NCBI RefSeq assembly: GCF_900156785.1
Contig: NZ_FTOP01000008.1
Location: 62,001-126,000, forward strand
Source of the DNA: Belliella pelovolcani
Lineage (GTDB): Bacteria; Bacteroidota; Bacteroidia; Cytophagales; Cyclobacteriaceae
Direction: 5' to 3'
DNA length: 64,000 bases
The translations under genes were made by a program, and so were the position numbers. The notes below the pieces were generated by a model. It had not been told where the DNA came from, searched no databases, and saw only the letters and a program-made list of their open reading frames with translations. Shown here in pieces: positions 41,581-50,987 of this stretch; the first letter of the stretch is position 1, and each line of letters begins with the position of its first letter.

Positions 41581-41588
41581 TATATTTG
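41581..41588 (+). promoter_or_regulatory. -7 promoter box before pyrH
   Basis: TATATTTG matches TAnnTTTG, with TTTA 19 nt upstream (41558-41561) as an imperfect -33. It lies in the 93-nt gap between the biotin carrier gene and pyrH, 53 nt before the start. Confidence 0.5.
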
Positions 41589-41641
41589 TAAAATTTATCA
41601 ATCATAGATTCACAGATCGTTTTTCAAATCAACACCAAAAA

Positions 41642-42352
41642 ATGAAGTACAAAAGGATACTATTAAAATTAAGCGGAGAGTCTCTAATGGGGGAAAATAA
41701 TTACGGGATTGACCCCAATAGATTGCAGCAATACGCAGAAGAGATCAAAAAAGTAAAAGAATTAGGTGTTGAAATCGCAATAGTAATTGGAGGAGGTAAT
41801 ATTTTTAGAGGCGTACAAGCCGAAAAAACGGGTATAGATAGAGTTCAAGGAGATTACATGGGGATGCTTGCTACCTTGATCAATGCCATGGCACTCCAGA
41901 GTGCATTAGAACAAAACGGCATGTTTACTCGATTAATGTCTGGCATCAAAGTGGAGAGTGTTTGTGAGCCATTTATTAGAAGAAGAGCAATCAGACATCT
42001 GGAGAAAGGCAGAATCGTAATTTTTGGTGCAGGTATTGGTAACCCGTATTTCACAACCGACTCTACAGCTAGTCTAAGAGCTGTAGAAATCGAAGCTGAA
42101 GTTGTTCTCAAAGGCACTAGGGTAGACGGCGTATACACGGCAGATCCAGAAAAAGATAAATCAGCCACCAAATATAGCGCCCTTTCTTTTCAAGAGGCAT
42201 ATGAAAAAAACCTCAACATCATGGACATGACGGCGTTTACATTATGTCAGGAAAACAATCTGCCAATTATCGTATTTGATATGAACAAGGAAGACAACCT
42301 TGCAAAGTTAATCCAAGGAGAAGAGATAGGAACATTAATCACAACATTATAA
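41642..42352 (+). CDS. pyrH: UMP kinase
   Basis: Phosphorylates UMP to UDP in pyrimidine synthesis; a hexameric amino-acid-kinase-family enzyme. The 236-aa protein has [16 protein letters not shown] at the N-terminus, the glycine-rich [26 protein letters not shown] and [20 protein letters not shown] with the uridine-site Thr/Asp. It lies 22 nt before frr, the conserved pyrH-frr pair. tsf and rpsB, often just upstream in other bacteria, are absent here. Confidence 0.97.
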   Translation: MKYKRILLKLSGESLMGENNYGIDPNRLQQYAEEIKKVKELGVEIAIVIGGGNIFRGVQAEKTGIDRVQGDYMGMLATLINAMALQSALEQNGMFTRLMSGIKVESVCEPFIRRRAIRHLEKGRIVIFGAGIGNPYFTTDSTASLRAVEIEAEVVLKGTRVDGVYTADPEKDKSATKYSALSFQEAYEKNLNIMDMTAFTLCQENNLPIIVFDMNKEDNLAKLIQGEEIGTLITTL

Positions 42353-42374
42353 ATAATCCAGACTAAAATCTATT

Positions 42375-42935
42375 ATGGAAGAGATACAAATGCACCTGGA
42401 CGAGGCAAAAGAGTTGATGCAAAAAGCCGTAAATCATACCTCACAAGAATTGGTAAAAATCAGAGCAGGCAAAGCCATGCCTAACTTACTAGATGGCATT
42501 ATGGTTTCTTACTATGGTGCCCCAACTCCATTGCAACAGGTGGCTTCAGTGACTACCCCAGATGCGCGAACACTTTCCATCAAACCTTGGGAAAGAAATT
42601 TAATCAGTGAAATCGAAAGATCCATCATCAACTCAGACCTAGGTCTCGCACCACAAAATAACGGGGAGATCATCATCCTAACCATCCCTCCCATGACAGA
42701 AGAAAGGAGAAGGGGATTAGTAAAGCAGGCGAAAGCTGAATGTGAGAATGGAAAGGTGAGTGTTCGAACAGTAAGAAAGGATACCAACGATGCGCTTAAA
42801 AAACTCCAAAAAGATGGCGCATCAGAAGACGAAATAAAAAGAGCTGAGGATGCTGTACAAAAACTCACAGATCAATATTCAACAAAAATAGACGAGCTCT
42901 TGGTTAAAAAAGAAACTGAGATCATGACAGTTTGA
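42375..42935 (+). CDS. frr: Ribosome recycling factor
   Basis: Splits post-termination ribosomes together with EF-G. The 186-aa protein has the triple-helix-bundle segments KIRAGKAMPNLLDGIMVSYY and VTTPDARTLSIKPWER. The region ILTIPPMTEERRRGLVKQAK and the C-terminal helix VQKLTDQYSTKIDELL complete it. It is co-transcribed with pyrH and ends at a strong terminator. Confidence 0.98.
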   Translation: MEEIQMHLDEAKELMQKAVNHTSQELVKIRAGKAMPNLLDGIMVSYYGAPTPLQQVASVTTPDARTLSIKPWERNLISEIERSIINSDLGLAPQNNGEIIILTIPPMTEERRRGLVKQAKAECENGKVSVRTVRKDTNDALKKLQKDGASEDEIKRAEDAVQKLTDQYSTKIDELLVKKETEIMTV

Positions 42936-42965
42936 CGAATCTTTTTGCCCCTAAAATACATTAGG

Positions 42966-42997
42966 GTCTGCTCCTTATTTGGGGCAGACTTTTTTTA
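42966..42997 (+). terminator. Intrinsic terminator of pyrH-frr
   Basis: A 9-bp stem, GTCTGCTCC (42966-42974) with GGGGCAGAC (42981-42989; one U-G pair), has a 6-nt loop and a tail of eight T. It starts 30 nt after the frr stop. Confidence 0.92.
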
Positions 42998-43045
42998 TCA
43001 ATTGCCTACTTTACATTGCATCTATATTTTTCACCTAGAAAAGCG

Positions 43046-43053
43046 TACCTTTG
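43046..43053 (+). promoter_or_regulatory. -7 promoter box before prfC
   Basis: TACCTTTG followed by CACC matches the TAnnTTTG consensus 27 nt before the prfC ATG and downstream of the frr terminator. No TTTG stands at the best -33 distance; a TTG lies 27 nt upstream. Confidence 0.6.
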
Positions 43054-43080
43054 CACCTTGGAAATTTTGAATCTATCCAA

Positions 43081-44661
43081 ATGAGTTTAACAAAAGAAAT
43101 ACAAAAGCGCAGGACATTTGCCATTATTGCCCACCCAGATGCGGGGAAAACCACATTAACAGAAAAACTTTTGCTTTTTGGTGGTGCAATTCAGACCGCA
43201 GGTGCTGTGAAATCTAACAAAATAGATACTGCTACCAAATCTGACTGGATGGAAATCGAAAAGCAAAGAGGCATCTCTGTTGCGACCTCAGTCATGGGAT
43301 TTGAATATAGAGATATTAAAATTAACCTACTCGATACGCCAGGTCACCAGGATTTTGCTGAAGATACTTACCGTACACTCACAGCGGTAGATTCTGTAAT
43401 CATGGTAATCGATTGTGTAAAAGGTGTGGAAATTCAGACTGAAAAACTTATGGAAGTTTGTCGGATGAGAAACACACCTGTGATCTGTTTCATCAATAAA
43501 CTTGATCGTGAAGGCAGAGATCCATACGAACTGTTAGACGAAGTTGAAAACAAACTCAACATCAAAGTAAGACCGCTTTCTTGGCCTATAGGCATGGGTA
43601 AAGGTTTTAAAGGTGTCTACAACCTATATGAGAAAAAGCTAAACTTATTTACACCAAGCCAAAGAAAACTAAGCGACGATCGCGTGGTGATTAAAAACTT
43701 GGAAGATAGCCAATTAGATGAATTGATTGGGACTAATAATGCCAATCAACTCAGAGAAGATGTGGAATTGATCGAAGGGGTATATCCTGATTTTGATACC
43801 AAAGAGTACCTTGAAGGAAAAGTTGCTCCTGTATTCTTTGGCTCCGCTGTGAACAACTTCGGCGTCAACGAAATGCTCGACACCTTTATAAGAATTGCTC
43901 CTGCTCCAAAAAGTAGAAACACAGAGGATAGGGAGGTTGTACCAACAGAGAACAATTTCTCTGGATTTGTATTTAAAATCCATGCAAACATGGATCCAAA
44001 TCACAGAAATAGAATTGCATTTCTTAGGATTTGCTCTGGTCAATTCGAGAGAAATAAGCCATATAAACACGTGAGGGGGACAAAACCATTGAGGTTCTCA
44101 AATGTCACCCAATTTATGGCTCAGGATAGAGAAATGGTTGATATAGCATATCCAGGGGATATTGTAGGTCTATATGATACTGGAAATCTAAAAATTGGTG
44201 ATACCTTGACAGACGGTGAGGAAATGACCTTCAAAGGAATCCCAAGTTTCTCTCCAGAGATCTTCAAAGAAGTCATCAATAAAGATGCAATGAAGACCAA
44301 GCAACTAGAAAAAGGGTTGAAGCAATTGATGGAAGAAGGTGTTGCACAACTGTTTACCTTTGACATGGGTTCGAGAAAGGTAATCGGAACAGTAGGTCAA
44401 CTTCAATTTGAAGTGATTCAATTCAGATTGAAGCAAGAATATAATGCCTCTGTAGAATTCGCTCCTATGCAATTGTACAAAGCTTGTTGGATCAATAGTA
44501 GCGATAAGAAAAAATTGGACGAGTTTATCAAATCTAAGAATCGACACATTGCTCATGATAAAGATGGGAAATTAGTATTCATGGCTGAATCTCGCTCTTG
44601 GTTGCAAATGGTACAGGACAACTATCCTGATATAGAATTCCACTTTACTTCTGAATTTTAA
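43081..44661 (+). CDS. prfC: Peptide chain release factor 3
   Basis: The GTPase that removes RF1/RF2 after peptide release. I choose [20 protein letters not shown] (526 aa), the normal length; an ATG 10 codons earlier lies inside the promoter region. It has G1 AHPDAGKTT (17-25), the switch [11 protein letters not shown]-like [15 protein letters not shown]3 DTPGHQDF and G4 [12 protein letters not shown]3 regions such as GVAQLF and [15 protein letters not shown] follow. It stands as a monocistron or leads the next two genes. Confidence 0.97.
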   Translation: MSLTKEIQKRRTFAIIAHPDAGKTTLTEKLLLFGGAIQTAGAVKSNKIDTATKSDWMEIEKQRGISVATSVMGFEYRDIKINLLDTPGHQDFAEDTYRTLTAVDSVIMVIDCVKGVEIQTEKLMEVCRMRNTPVICFINKLDREGRDPYELLDEVENKLNIKVRPLSWPIGMGKGFKGVYNLYEKKLNLFTPSQRKLSDDRVVIKNLEDSQLDELIGTNNANQLREDVELIEGVYPDFDTKEYLEGKVAPVFFGSAVNNFGVNEMLDTFIRIAPAPKSRNTEDREVVPTENNFSGFVFKIHANMDPNHRNRIAFLRICSGQFERNKPYKHVRGTKPLRFSNVTQFMAQDREMVDIAYPGDIVGLYDTGNLKIGDTLTDGEEMTFKGIPSFSPEIFKEVINKDAMKTKQLEKGLKQLMEEGVAQLFTFDMGSRKVIGTVGQLQFEVIQFRLKQEYNASVEFAPMQLYKACWINSSDKKKLDEFIKSKNRHIAHDKDGKLVFMAESRSWLQMVQDNYPDIEFHFTSEF

Positions 44662-44722
44662 TTTCCAGAAGTAAAAAGTTCAAATACTGCCAGATTTTGG
44701 CAAATATAAAATCAACAAAGAA

Positions 44723-45457
44723 ATGAAAAAGAGGCCATTTTCAGTCGTCTATGAAGACAACCACCTGTTGGTAGTCAATAAGGCTGCGGGCATTTTAGTT
44801 CAAGGCGATAAGACTAAAGACAAAACCTTAACAGATTATTGTAAAGAGTATATCGCTGAGAAATATAACAAACCAGGAGATGTTTTTCTCCACCCTGTCC
44901 ATAGACTGGATAGACCTGTTAGTGGCTTGGTTGTCTTTGCCAGAACATCAAAAGGACTTGAAAGAATGATGGAGCTTTTCAGAAAGCGTGACATTCACAA
45001 AGTTTACTGGGCTGTAGTGAAGAAAAAACCCAAGGATGAAATGGGGAAATTAACCCATTATCTGGTAAAAGACGAAAATAAAAATTTTGTAACAGCTCAC
45101 GACTATGAAGTCCCAGGATCTCAAAAAGCTGAGCTTACCTACAAAAGGCTCGGCAAACTGAACGATCATTGGCTCTTGGAAGTAAGACCAGTATCTGGAC
45201 GTCCTCACCAGATCCGAGTTCAATTGGCATCTATGGGATGTACCATCAGAGGGGATGTAAAATACGGCTTCCCAAAAGGAAATCCCGACAAAAGCATAAA
45301 TTTGCACGCATTCCATTTGATTTTTGTTCATCCTGTTAGAAAAGAAAAACTCTATATTAGAGCAGCACTTCCAGAAGAACCTTTCTGGGAGCAATATCTT
45401 GAGCTTGAACCTGTCAAAGCCAAAGATCAACACATCGACAATACTTACAGCGGATAA
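44723..45457 (+). CDS. RluA-family RNA pseudouridine synthase
   Basis: Isomerises uridine to pseudouridine in rRNA or tRNA. The 244-aa protein contains only the catalytic domain, without an N-terminal S4 domain. Visible motifs are VYEDNHLLVVNKAAGILVQG, the catalytic loop HRLDRPVSGLVVF (Asp63), and VRPVSGRPHQIRVQLASMGC-type substrate segments. The short form without S4 resembles RluA or TruC. The target site cannot be assigned. It lies 61 nt after prfC. Confidence 0.92.
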   Translation: MKKRPFSVVYEDNHLLVVNKAAGILVQGDKTKDKTLTDYCKEYIAEKYNKPGDVFLHPVHRLDRPVSGLVVFARTSKGLERMMELFRKRDIHKVYWAVVKKKPKDEMGKLTHYLVKDENKNFVTAHDYEVPGSQKAELTYKRLGKLNDHWLLEVRPVSGRPHQIRVQLASMGCTIRGDVKYGFPKGNPDKSINLHAFHLIFVHPVRKEKLYIRAALPEEPFWEQYLELEPVKAKDQHIDNTYSG

Positions 45458-45494
45458 CTTGAAAGTTCAAAAAACTAATCACCTAACTACTAAC

Positions 45495-45995
45495 ATGAAA
45501 AATTTAATTTATACGCTTCTTTTATGCTTGACAATTGGGGCATGTAGCACAAAGCAGGAACCAAAGACTATCTATGTTGTCAGACATGCAGAAAAAATGC
45601 TAGATGGTAATGACCCTATGCTCAGTGTAGCTGGTACAGCTAGAGCAAAAAAATTAGATCAAATTTTAGCTGATAAAGCAATTAAGCATGCTTTCAGCAC
45701 AAATACAGTGAGGACATTAGCAACGATTCAACCAACAGCTAACCGACATGGCATCGCCAAAGAAATCTATGACCCTCAGTTCCATGATGATTTGGTAAAA
45801 GAGTTGAGAACAAGAAAAGGTAATATCGTAGTGGTGGGACATAGTAATACAGTGCATCATATCCTTAATTACTTTGTCGATAGCGGTGAGAAATTCGAGG
45901 AACTCAAAGACGAAGAATATGATTTTATATTTGAAATAACTCTAGCTGAAGATGGCAGTAGTTCCGTAGAAAGAAAAATTTACAAAGAATATTAA
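45495..45995 (+). CDS. Histidine phosphatase superfamily lipoprotein (SixA/phosphoglycerate-mutase-like)
   Basis: A 166-aa predicted lipoprotein. The start MKNLIYTLLLCLTIGACSTK gives a proper signal with lipobox IGAC (Cys17); longer in-frame starts lie inside the preceding gene. The phosphatase core has VVRHAEK (catalytic His31 in the RHxE-type motif), NTVRTLATIQPTA and the second His in VVVGHSNTVHHIL. The size and compact fold fit the short SixA-like branch. The substrate is unknown. It is 37 nt after the pseudouridine synthase gene and ends at a strong bidirectional hairpin. Confidence 0.85.
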   Translation: MKNLIYTLLLCLTIGACSTKQEPKTIYVVRHAEKMLDGNDPMLSVAGTARAKKLDQILADKAIKHAFSTNTVRTLATIQPTANRHGIAKEIYDPQFHDDLVKELRTRKGNIVVVGHSNTVHHILNYFVDSGEKFEELKDEEYDFIFEITLAEDGSSSVERKIYKEY

Positions 45996-46024
45996 AAGAG
46001 GCGGAAATTCCGCCTCTTTCTTTT
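45994..46024. terminator. Bidirectional terminator between histidine phosphatase and glpR genes
   Basis: A perfect 10-bp stem pairs AAAGAGGCGG (45995-46004) with CCGCCTCTTT (46010-46019), with a 5-nt loop and T-rich tails on both strands. It overlaps the ends of the two convergent genes. Confidence 0.9.
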
Positions 46025-46784
46025 ATACAACCCTCACTTCAATCCCCATCTCCTCAAGTTTTTCTTTATATATATCTGGTATTCCTGAGTCGGTAATGAT
46101 CATATCGACATCTTCTAGATTACAAATTTTTCCAAATCCCTTTTTTCCAAATTTACTTGAGTCTGCCAAGACAATGGTTTTTTGTACTGAACGAATCATC
46201 TGAGCATTTAAATGAGCTTCCATCATATGGGATGTGGTCAAGCCAAAATCCAAACTAATACCATCAACACTTAGAAACAACTTACTACAAGCAAAATTAG
46301 CCATCATTTCCTCTGCATAATTCCCTACCACAGAACTGCTACTTTTTCTAACAACACCTCCTAATTGTACAATCTCCACTTCTGGTGAGTCAATTAGTGC
46401 CAAGGTCACATTCATGGCAGCTGTCAGCACAGTTAACTTTTGATCTTTAGGTATGAGTTGCGCAAATGAAACAACGGTAGTTCCAGAACCAATGATGATT
46501 GCTTCTTCTTTCTCCACCAATTGAACAGCTGCCTGTGCTATCTTTATTTTCTCCTCTACCCTTACGAGCTTTTTTTCATTTACCGGCTTATCATTTACAT
46601 AGGGTGAATGAAGTGTGGCAGATCCATGTGACCGAAAAAGCAACCCCTTATCTTCCAATAACTTCAAATCCTTTCTCACTGTCACTACAGTCACATTAAG
46701 TTCTTTACTCAGATCTGAAACATGCACAATTCCTGCTTGATTTAATTTATCTAAGATATACCTATGTCTTTCCGCTAATGTCAT
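46023..46784 (-). CDS. glpR: DeoR/GlpR family transcriptional regulator
   Basis: A probable repressor of the adjacent glycerol genes. The 253-aa protein has an N-terminal DeoR winged helix (about 1-57; VHVSDLSKELNVTVVTVRKD). A C-terminal sugar-phosphate sensor domain follows, with IIGSGTTVVSFAQ, KLFLSVDGISLDFGLTTSHM and VLADSSKFGKKGFGKI, as in family members that bind glycerol-3-phosphate or sugar phosphates. It is divergent from glpD. TTTCTTTT repeats cover both promoters, including one at its own start, which suggests autorepression. The glycerol role is inferred from context. Confidence 0.88.
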   Translation of the reverse strand: MTLAERHRYILDKLNQAGIVHVSDLSKELNVTVVTVRKDLKLLEDKGLLFRSHGSATLHSPYVNDKPVNEKKLVRVEEKIKIAQAAVQLVEKEEAIIIGSGTTVVSFAQLIPKDQKLTVLTAAMNVTLALIDSPEVEIVQLGGVVRKSSSSVVGNYAEEMMANFACSKLFLSVDGISLDFGLTTSHMMEAHLNAQMIRSVQKTIVLADSSKFGKKGFGKICNLEDVDMIITDSGIPDIYKEKLEEMGIEVRVV

Positions 46785-46788
46785 CCTT

Positions 46789-46798
46789 ACTTTCTTTT
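46789..46798. promoter_or_regulatory. Single TTTCTTTT operator-like repeat at the glpR transcription start
   Basis: ACTTTCTTTT repeats the unit found three times at 46851-46880. It lies 4 nt before the glpR ATG and just downstream of the TATATTTG box of the glpR promoter, where a bound repressor would block the start. Confidence 0.5.
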
Positions 46799-46804
46799 GA
46801 TTAT

Positions 46805-46812
46805 CAAATATA
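46805..46812 (-). promoter_or_regulatory. -7 promoter box for glpR
   Basis: TATATTTG on the minus strand matches TAnnTTTG, 20 nt before the glpR ATG. The expected -33 position carries TTCA (46835-46832), so only the -7 element is convincing. Confidence 0.55.
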
Positions 46813-46850
46813 AGTCAGAACAATCACAAAATGAATAATTAGCAAATTAT

Positions 46851-46880
46851 GATTTCTTTTACTTTCTTTTTATTTCTTTT
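46851..46880. promoter_or_regulatory. Three tandem 10-bp repeats, likely GlpR operator of glpD
   Basis: GATTTCTTTT, ACTTTCTTTT and TATTTCTTTT follow each other without gaps, so TTTCTTTT recurs at exactly one helical turn. DeoR-family operators are often tandem TTTC-containing direct repeats. The array overlaps the -33 region of the glpD promoter. Confidence 0.65.
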
Positions 46881-46893
46881 ATTACTATTTTTG
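46863..46893 (+). promoter_or_regulatory. Promoter of glpD
   Basis: TTTC (46863-46866), a 19-nt spacer and TATTTTTG (46886-46893) match the Bacteroidota promoter with one change in the -33 box. The start would be about 10 nt before the ATG. The -33 box and spacer lie within the operator-like repeats. Confidence 0.65.
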
Positions 46894-46910
46894 GATCAAA
46901 TATTTTCAAA

Positions 46911-48473
46911 ATGGATAGAGTTAAAAACATAGAAAAACTAGAAGAAACTGGGAAGATATGGGATCTTGCTGTAATAGGAGGAGGAGCTTCCGGGTTAGGA
47001 GTTGCGCTAGATGCATTGTCGAGAGGCCTTTCAGTAGTTCTTGTTGAAAAAGCAGATTTTGCAAAGGGGACTTCAAGTAGAAGCACAAAACTCGTCCATG
47101 GAGGTGTAAGGTACTTAGCACAAGGGGATGTGATGCTGGTTTTCGAAGCACTCAAAGAAAGAGGGAGATTACTTAAAAATGCCCCGCACTTGACGCACAA
47201 TCAACCCTTCATTATTCCCATTTATACTTTTTTTGATAAGCTTCAATACAGTGTTGGTCTCAAAATATATGATTGGATGGCTGGAAAGCTGAGACTTGGG
47301 AAATCCAAATTCATTTCCAAAGAAGAAACGCTAAAAAGACTCCCAAGAGTCAAGCAAGAAGGCTTGAAAGGCGGAGTGGTCTATCATGATGGGCAATTTG
47401 ATGATGCGAGATTAGCCTTGAGTATTGCAATGACTTGCAATGAAATGGGTGGGAATATGCTCAACTACACGAAGGTAAATGCTTTAATCAAAAACAATAA
47501 AGGTAAAATCACAGGAATTCAGGTGAGAGATTTGATAGGAAAGAAAAATTATCAAATCAAAGCAAATATGGTAGTAAATGCCACAGGAGTCTTCACTGAT
47601 AAAATTCTACAACTTGACCAACCTAGCGCCCCAAAAAGTATACAGCCTAGCCAAGGAATTCACTTGGTTGTGGATCAATCATTCATTGGTGGAAAAGACG
47701 CCTTGATGATTCCCAAAACTACAGACGGAAGAGTTCTCTTCGCAGTTCCTTGGCAAGACAAATTGGTACTTGGAACTACTGATACTATAAGAGAAAAAGC
47801 AAAGCTTGAGCCAGAAGCGCTTGCCAAAGAAATTGACTTTGTCTTGGAAACAGCATCCGCCTATCTGACAAAAAAGCCTACAAAATCAGATGTTCTATCT
47901 GTTTATGCTGGATTGAGACCCTTAGCCGCTCCAAAAGAAGGTAGTACTAAAACAAAGGAAATATCCCGTTCACACAAAGTCATTGTTTCCGATAGCAATT
48001 TGGTTTCAATCACAGGCGGAAAATGGACAACTTTCAGAAAAATGGGAGAAGATACAGTAAACCAATTTTCAAAAGTTTCTGGCAAATCAATTGGAAAAAG
48101 TCAGTCAGCGGAGATCAAATACCATGGTTATACAGAACATCCACAAGAAGGACACTGGAAAGGCTACGGGTCAAACGCGGAGAAAATTCAAAAAATGATT
48201 CAGGACGATCCAAAACTAGGAGAATTACTTCATTCTGAATACCCCTATACACTTGCAGAAGTAATCTGGGCTGTCAAATATGAAATGGCTATCAAAGTAG
48301 AAGATATCTTAGCTAGGCGATTGCGTATCCTTTTTTTGGACGCCAAAGCCGCAAAATCTATAGCACCTAAAGTAGCTCAACTGATGGCAAAAATGTTTGG
48401 TGAAAATGAAGACTGGATCAATGAAGAACTTTCAGATTTCGAAAAAACGGCAAATAAATATATATTGAAATGA
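46911..48473 (+). CDS. glpD: Glycerol-3-phosphate dehydrogenase (FAD-dependent)
   Basis: Oxidises glycerol-3-phosphate to dihydroxyacetone phosphate and feeds electrons to quinone at the inner membrane. The 520-aa protein has the FAD-binding GGGASGLG (23-30), then KGTSSRSTKLVHGGVRYL, the FAD-family motif TGVFTDKIL, and a C-terminal DAO_C domain (about 400-515). It faces glpR across a shared regulatory region. glpK and glpF follow after a repeat-filled gap, completing a glycerol catabolic set. Confidence 0.96.
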   Translation: MDRVKNIEKLEETGKIWDLAVIGGGASGLGVALDALSRGLSVVLVEKADFAKGTSSRSTKLVHGGVRYLAQGDVMLVFEALKERGRLLKNAPHLTHNQPFIIPIYTFFDKLQYSVGLKIYDWMAGKLRLGKSKFISKEETLKRLPRVKQEGLKGGVVYHDGQFDDARLALSIAMTCNEMGGNMLNYTKVNALIKNNKGKITGIQVRDLIGKKNYQIKANMVVNATGVFTDKILQLDQPSAPKSIQPSQGIHLVVDQSFIGGKDALMIPKTTDGRVLFAVPWQDKLVLGTTDTIREKAKLEPEALAKEIDFVLETASAYLTKKPTKSDVLSVYAGLRPLAAPKEGSTKTKEISRSHKVIVSDSNLVSITGGKWTTFRKMGEDTVNQFSKVSGKSIGKSQSAEIKYHGYTEHPQEGHWKGYGSNAEKIQKMIQDDPKLGELLHSEYPYTLAEVIWAVKYEMAIKVEDILARRLRILFLDAKAAKSIAPKVAQLMAKMFGENEDWINEELSDFEKTANKYILK

Positions 48474-48621
48474 AATAAATAGAAATATCGCTTCGCTGAA
48501 ATATGCCTACGACGAAATATAATTGAAGATAAATAAATAGAAATATCGCTTCGCTGAAATATGCCTACGGCGAAATATAATTGAAGATAAATAAATAGAA
48601 ATATCGCTTCGCTGAAATATG
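48473..48621. repeat. 58-bp tandem repeat (2.6 copies) with nested 16-bp subrepeats
   Basis: Units start at 48473, 48531 and 48589, and the third breaks off at 48621. Copies 1 and 2 differ at one position (GCCTACGAC against GCCTACGGC). Inside each full unit GAAATAT recurs three times at 16-nt spacing (48482, 48498, 48514). The repeat begins right at the glpD stop codon. Confidence 0.95.
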
Positions 48622-48629
48622 GCTTCAAA

Positions 48630-48648
48630 GAGCATATGTATGATGCTC
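48630..48648. repeat. Small inverted repeat downstream of the tandem array
   Basis: GAGCAT (48630-48635) and ATGCTC (48643-48648) can pair around a 7-nt loop. There is no T-run, so it is at best a weak terminator. The rest of the gap up to glpK is A/T-rich without a recognised promoter. Confidence 0.45.
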
Positions 48649-48745
48649 CCAATTATATCAATTTTATTTCAATCATATTTCTATAATATTTCAAATCTGG
48701 TTCTACAATATTCAACCAACTAACAATACCTAAAACAATTAACCC

Positions 48746-50236
48746 ATGTCTCAATACATATTATCCTTAGATCAAGGAACTACGAGCTCAAGAGCGATCA
48801 TTTTTGATAAGAAAGGCGAGATTGTATCAGTAGCTCAAAAAGATTTCAGACAGCAATTTCCTAGGTCAGGATGGGTAGAGCATGACCCACAAGAAATATG
48901 GTCAAGCCAATCATCAGTCATGATAGAATCCCTAGCAAATCAAGGTATCAAAGCTAACCAAATCGCAGCTATCGGGATAACCAATCAGAGGGAGACGACT
49001 ATTGTTTGGGATAGAAAAACTGGCAGCCCAATTTACAATGCGATTGTCTGGCAAGACCGGAGAACCGCAGCTTTTTGCAATGAATTGAAAGCTTTAGGAA
49101 TAGCTGAATTGATAACCGAAAAGACGGGGCTGATTTTAGATGCTTATTTTTCTGCTACCAAAATCAAGTGGATCTTAGACAATGTAGAAGGTGCAAGAGA
49201 TAAAGCAGAGCGAGGAGAATTGGCATTTGGGACTGTTGACACTTGGCTGATTTGGAAACTCACAGGAGGCAAAACTCATGCAACAGATATCAGCAATGCC
49301 AGCAGGACGATGATTTATAACATTCATGAAGAAAGCTGGGACGAGGAACTTTTAGAACTTTTTAAAATTCCACGCAGCATGCTTCCTGAAGTCAAAGAGA
49401 GTGCTGAAATCGTAGGAGAAACAGCAGGAGATATCCTCTCTCACAAAATCCCAATTGCTGGTATCGCTGGAGATCAACAAGCCGCACTTTTTGGGCAACT
49501 TTGTACCCAAGCAGGTATGGCAAAAACCACTTATGGCACAGGGTGCTTTCTTGTCATGAACACAGGTGACAAGCCAGTAACTTCTTCAAATAAACTACTC
49601 ACCACCATCGCTTGGAAAGTCAAAGGCAAAACGAGTTATGCTTTAGAAGGCTCTGTATTTATAGGTGGAGCAGCTATTCAGTGGTTGAGAGATGGGATGG
49701 AGCTATTCGGCCATGCCAAGGAAAGTGAAAAACTTGCTATTAGCTTAGAAGATAATGACGGCGTCTATTTTGTGCCTGCCTTATCAGGACTTGGAGCACC
49801 ACACTGGGATCAAGACGCTAGAGGGTCATTTTTTGGAATCACTAGAGGTACGACCATAGCACACATGACGCGAGCAGCATTAGAGGCCATCGCGTATCAA
49901 GTAAATGATGTCCTCAAAGCCATGGAAAAAGATAGTAAAGAACCCACCAAAGAACTGAGGGTAGACGGTGGAGCCACTGCCAATAATTTTCTCATGCAAT
50001 TTCAAGCAGATATTTTAGGATGTAGCATTACTAGACCCAAAATCATTGAAACCACAGCCATTGGAGCAGCTTTTTTGGCTGGATTGGCCGTCAGATTCTG
50101 GGAAGATGAGGAAGAACTTAAGTCTCTCTGGGAAGTTGATAAGCGTTTTGAACTAAAGATGGACCCTGAAAAAGTTCAAAAATATTTACATTTTTGGCAC
50201 AAGGCAGTTGAAAGATCTAAAAACTGGGTTGAATAA
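48746..50236 (+). CDS. glpK: Glycerol kinase
   Basis: Phosphorylates glycerol to glycerol-3-phosphate, trapping it in the cell. The 496-aa FGGY-family protein has [14 protein letters not shown] at residues 8-21, the segment [26 protein letters not shown] and [10 protein letters not shown] with the glycerol-binding Arg/Glu/Asp. [24 protein letters not shown] and [19 protein letters not shown] complete the family pattern. Its stop codon overlaps the glpF ATG (TAATG), indicating tight coupling. Confidence 0.97.
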   Translation: MSQYILSLDQGTTSSRAIIFDKKGEIVSVAQKDFRQQFPRSGWVEHDPQEIWSSQSSVMIESLANQGIKANQIAAIGITNQRETTIVWDRKTGSPIYNAIVWQDRRTAAFCNELKALGIAELITEKTGLILDAYFSATKIKWILDNVEGARDKAERGELAFGTVDTWLIWKLTGGKTHATDISNASRTMIYNIHEESWDEELLELFKIPRSMLPEVKESAEIVGETAGDILSHKIPIAGIAGDQQAALFGQLCTQAGMAKTTYGTGCFLVMNTGDKPVTSSNKLLTTIAWKVKGKTSYALEGSVFIGGAAIQWLRDGMELFGHAKESEKLAISLEDNDGVYFVPALSGLGAPHWDQDARGSFFGITRGTTIAHMTRAALEAIAYQVNDVLKAMEKDSKEPTKELRVDGGATANNFLMQFQADILGCSITRPKIIETTAIGAAFLAGLAVRFWEDEEELKSLWEVDKRFELKMDPEKVQKYLHFWHKAVERSKNWVE

Positions 50237-50982
50237 TGGATGCATTTGTAGCTGAATTCGTAGGAACATCGCTCCTACTTGCGATGGGCTCTGGAGTCGT
50301 AGCCAATGTGGTCTTGAATAAAACCAAAGGCCAAAATAGTGGTTGGATTGTAATCACAACGGCTTGGGCACTTGGAGTATTTATAGGAGTGGTTGTAGCA
50401 GGACCATATAGCGGCGCTCACCTAAATCCAGCAGTAAGCATTGCGCTAGCCATGACGGGAGATTTCCATTGGGGGGATGTTCCTAGTTATGTTTTGGCAC
50501 AGGTCCTTGGAGCTATGTTTGGATCAGGAGTGGCGTGGTTGGTCTACAAGGATCATTTTAACGCCACAGAAGATCAAGGACTTAAATTCGCTCCATTTGC
50601 CACTGCACCTGCTATCAGAAATTATACTTCAAATCTTATTTCAGAGATTGTAGGTACTTCTGTCTTGATCATCGTGATTCTATATTCCACTGAACCTGTT
50701 TTGCAAGACGGTAATAATACTCCAATTGGCATGGGGTCGCTTGGCGCTCTTCCTGTAGCTTTTTTGGTTTGGGTGATTGGCTTGTCTTTGGGTGGAACTA
50801 CTGGTTATGCCATCAACCCTGCTCGTGACCTCGGACCAAGAATTATGCACCAAATTCTTCCAATCAAGGGAAAAGGAAGTAGTGATTGGACATACAGCTG
50901 GGTACCGATACTAGGCCCAATCATAGGGGCTTCTTTGGCCGCCGGCATCTATCTCTTGCTTGGAGTCGGTGGGATGGTTTAA
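50236..50982 (+). CDS. glpF: Glycerol uptake facilitator (aquaglyceroporin)
   Basis: An inner-membrane channel for glycerol diffusion. The 248-aa MIP-family protein has six membrane helices and two half-helices, with the NPA motifs HLNPAVSIAL and AINPARDLGPR. The Asp after the second motif (NPARD) is typical of glycerol-conducting members. It overlaps the glpK stop by 1 nt and is the last gene of the glycerol cluster. Confidence 0.96.
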   Translation: MDAFVAEFVGTSLLLAMGSGVVANVVLNKTKGQNSGWIVITTAWALGVFIGVVVAGPYSGAHLNPAVSIALAMTGDFHWGDVPSYVLAQVLGAMFGSGVAWLVYKDHFNATEDQGLKFAPFATAPAIRNYTSNLISEIVGTSVLIIVILYSTEPVLQDGNNTPIGMGSLGALPVAFLVWVIGLSLGGTTGYAINPARDLGPRIMHQILPIKGKGSSDWTYSWVPILGPIIGASLAAGIYLLLGVGGMV

Positions 50983-50987
50983 AAACT

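Noticed and set aside
46911-47200. Antisense frames at the 5' end of glpD
   Set aside because: The plus-strand FAD-binding motif is intact and the antisense products are low-complexity Ser/Leu-rich shadows.
48473-48621. Possible CRISPR array
   Set aside because: Units are directly abutting 58-bp repeats with no variable spacers, only 2.6 copies, and no cas genes nearby.
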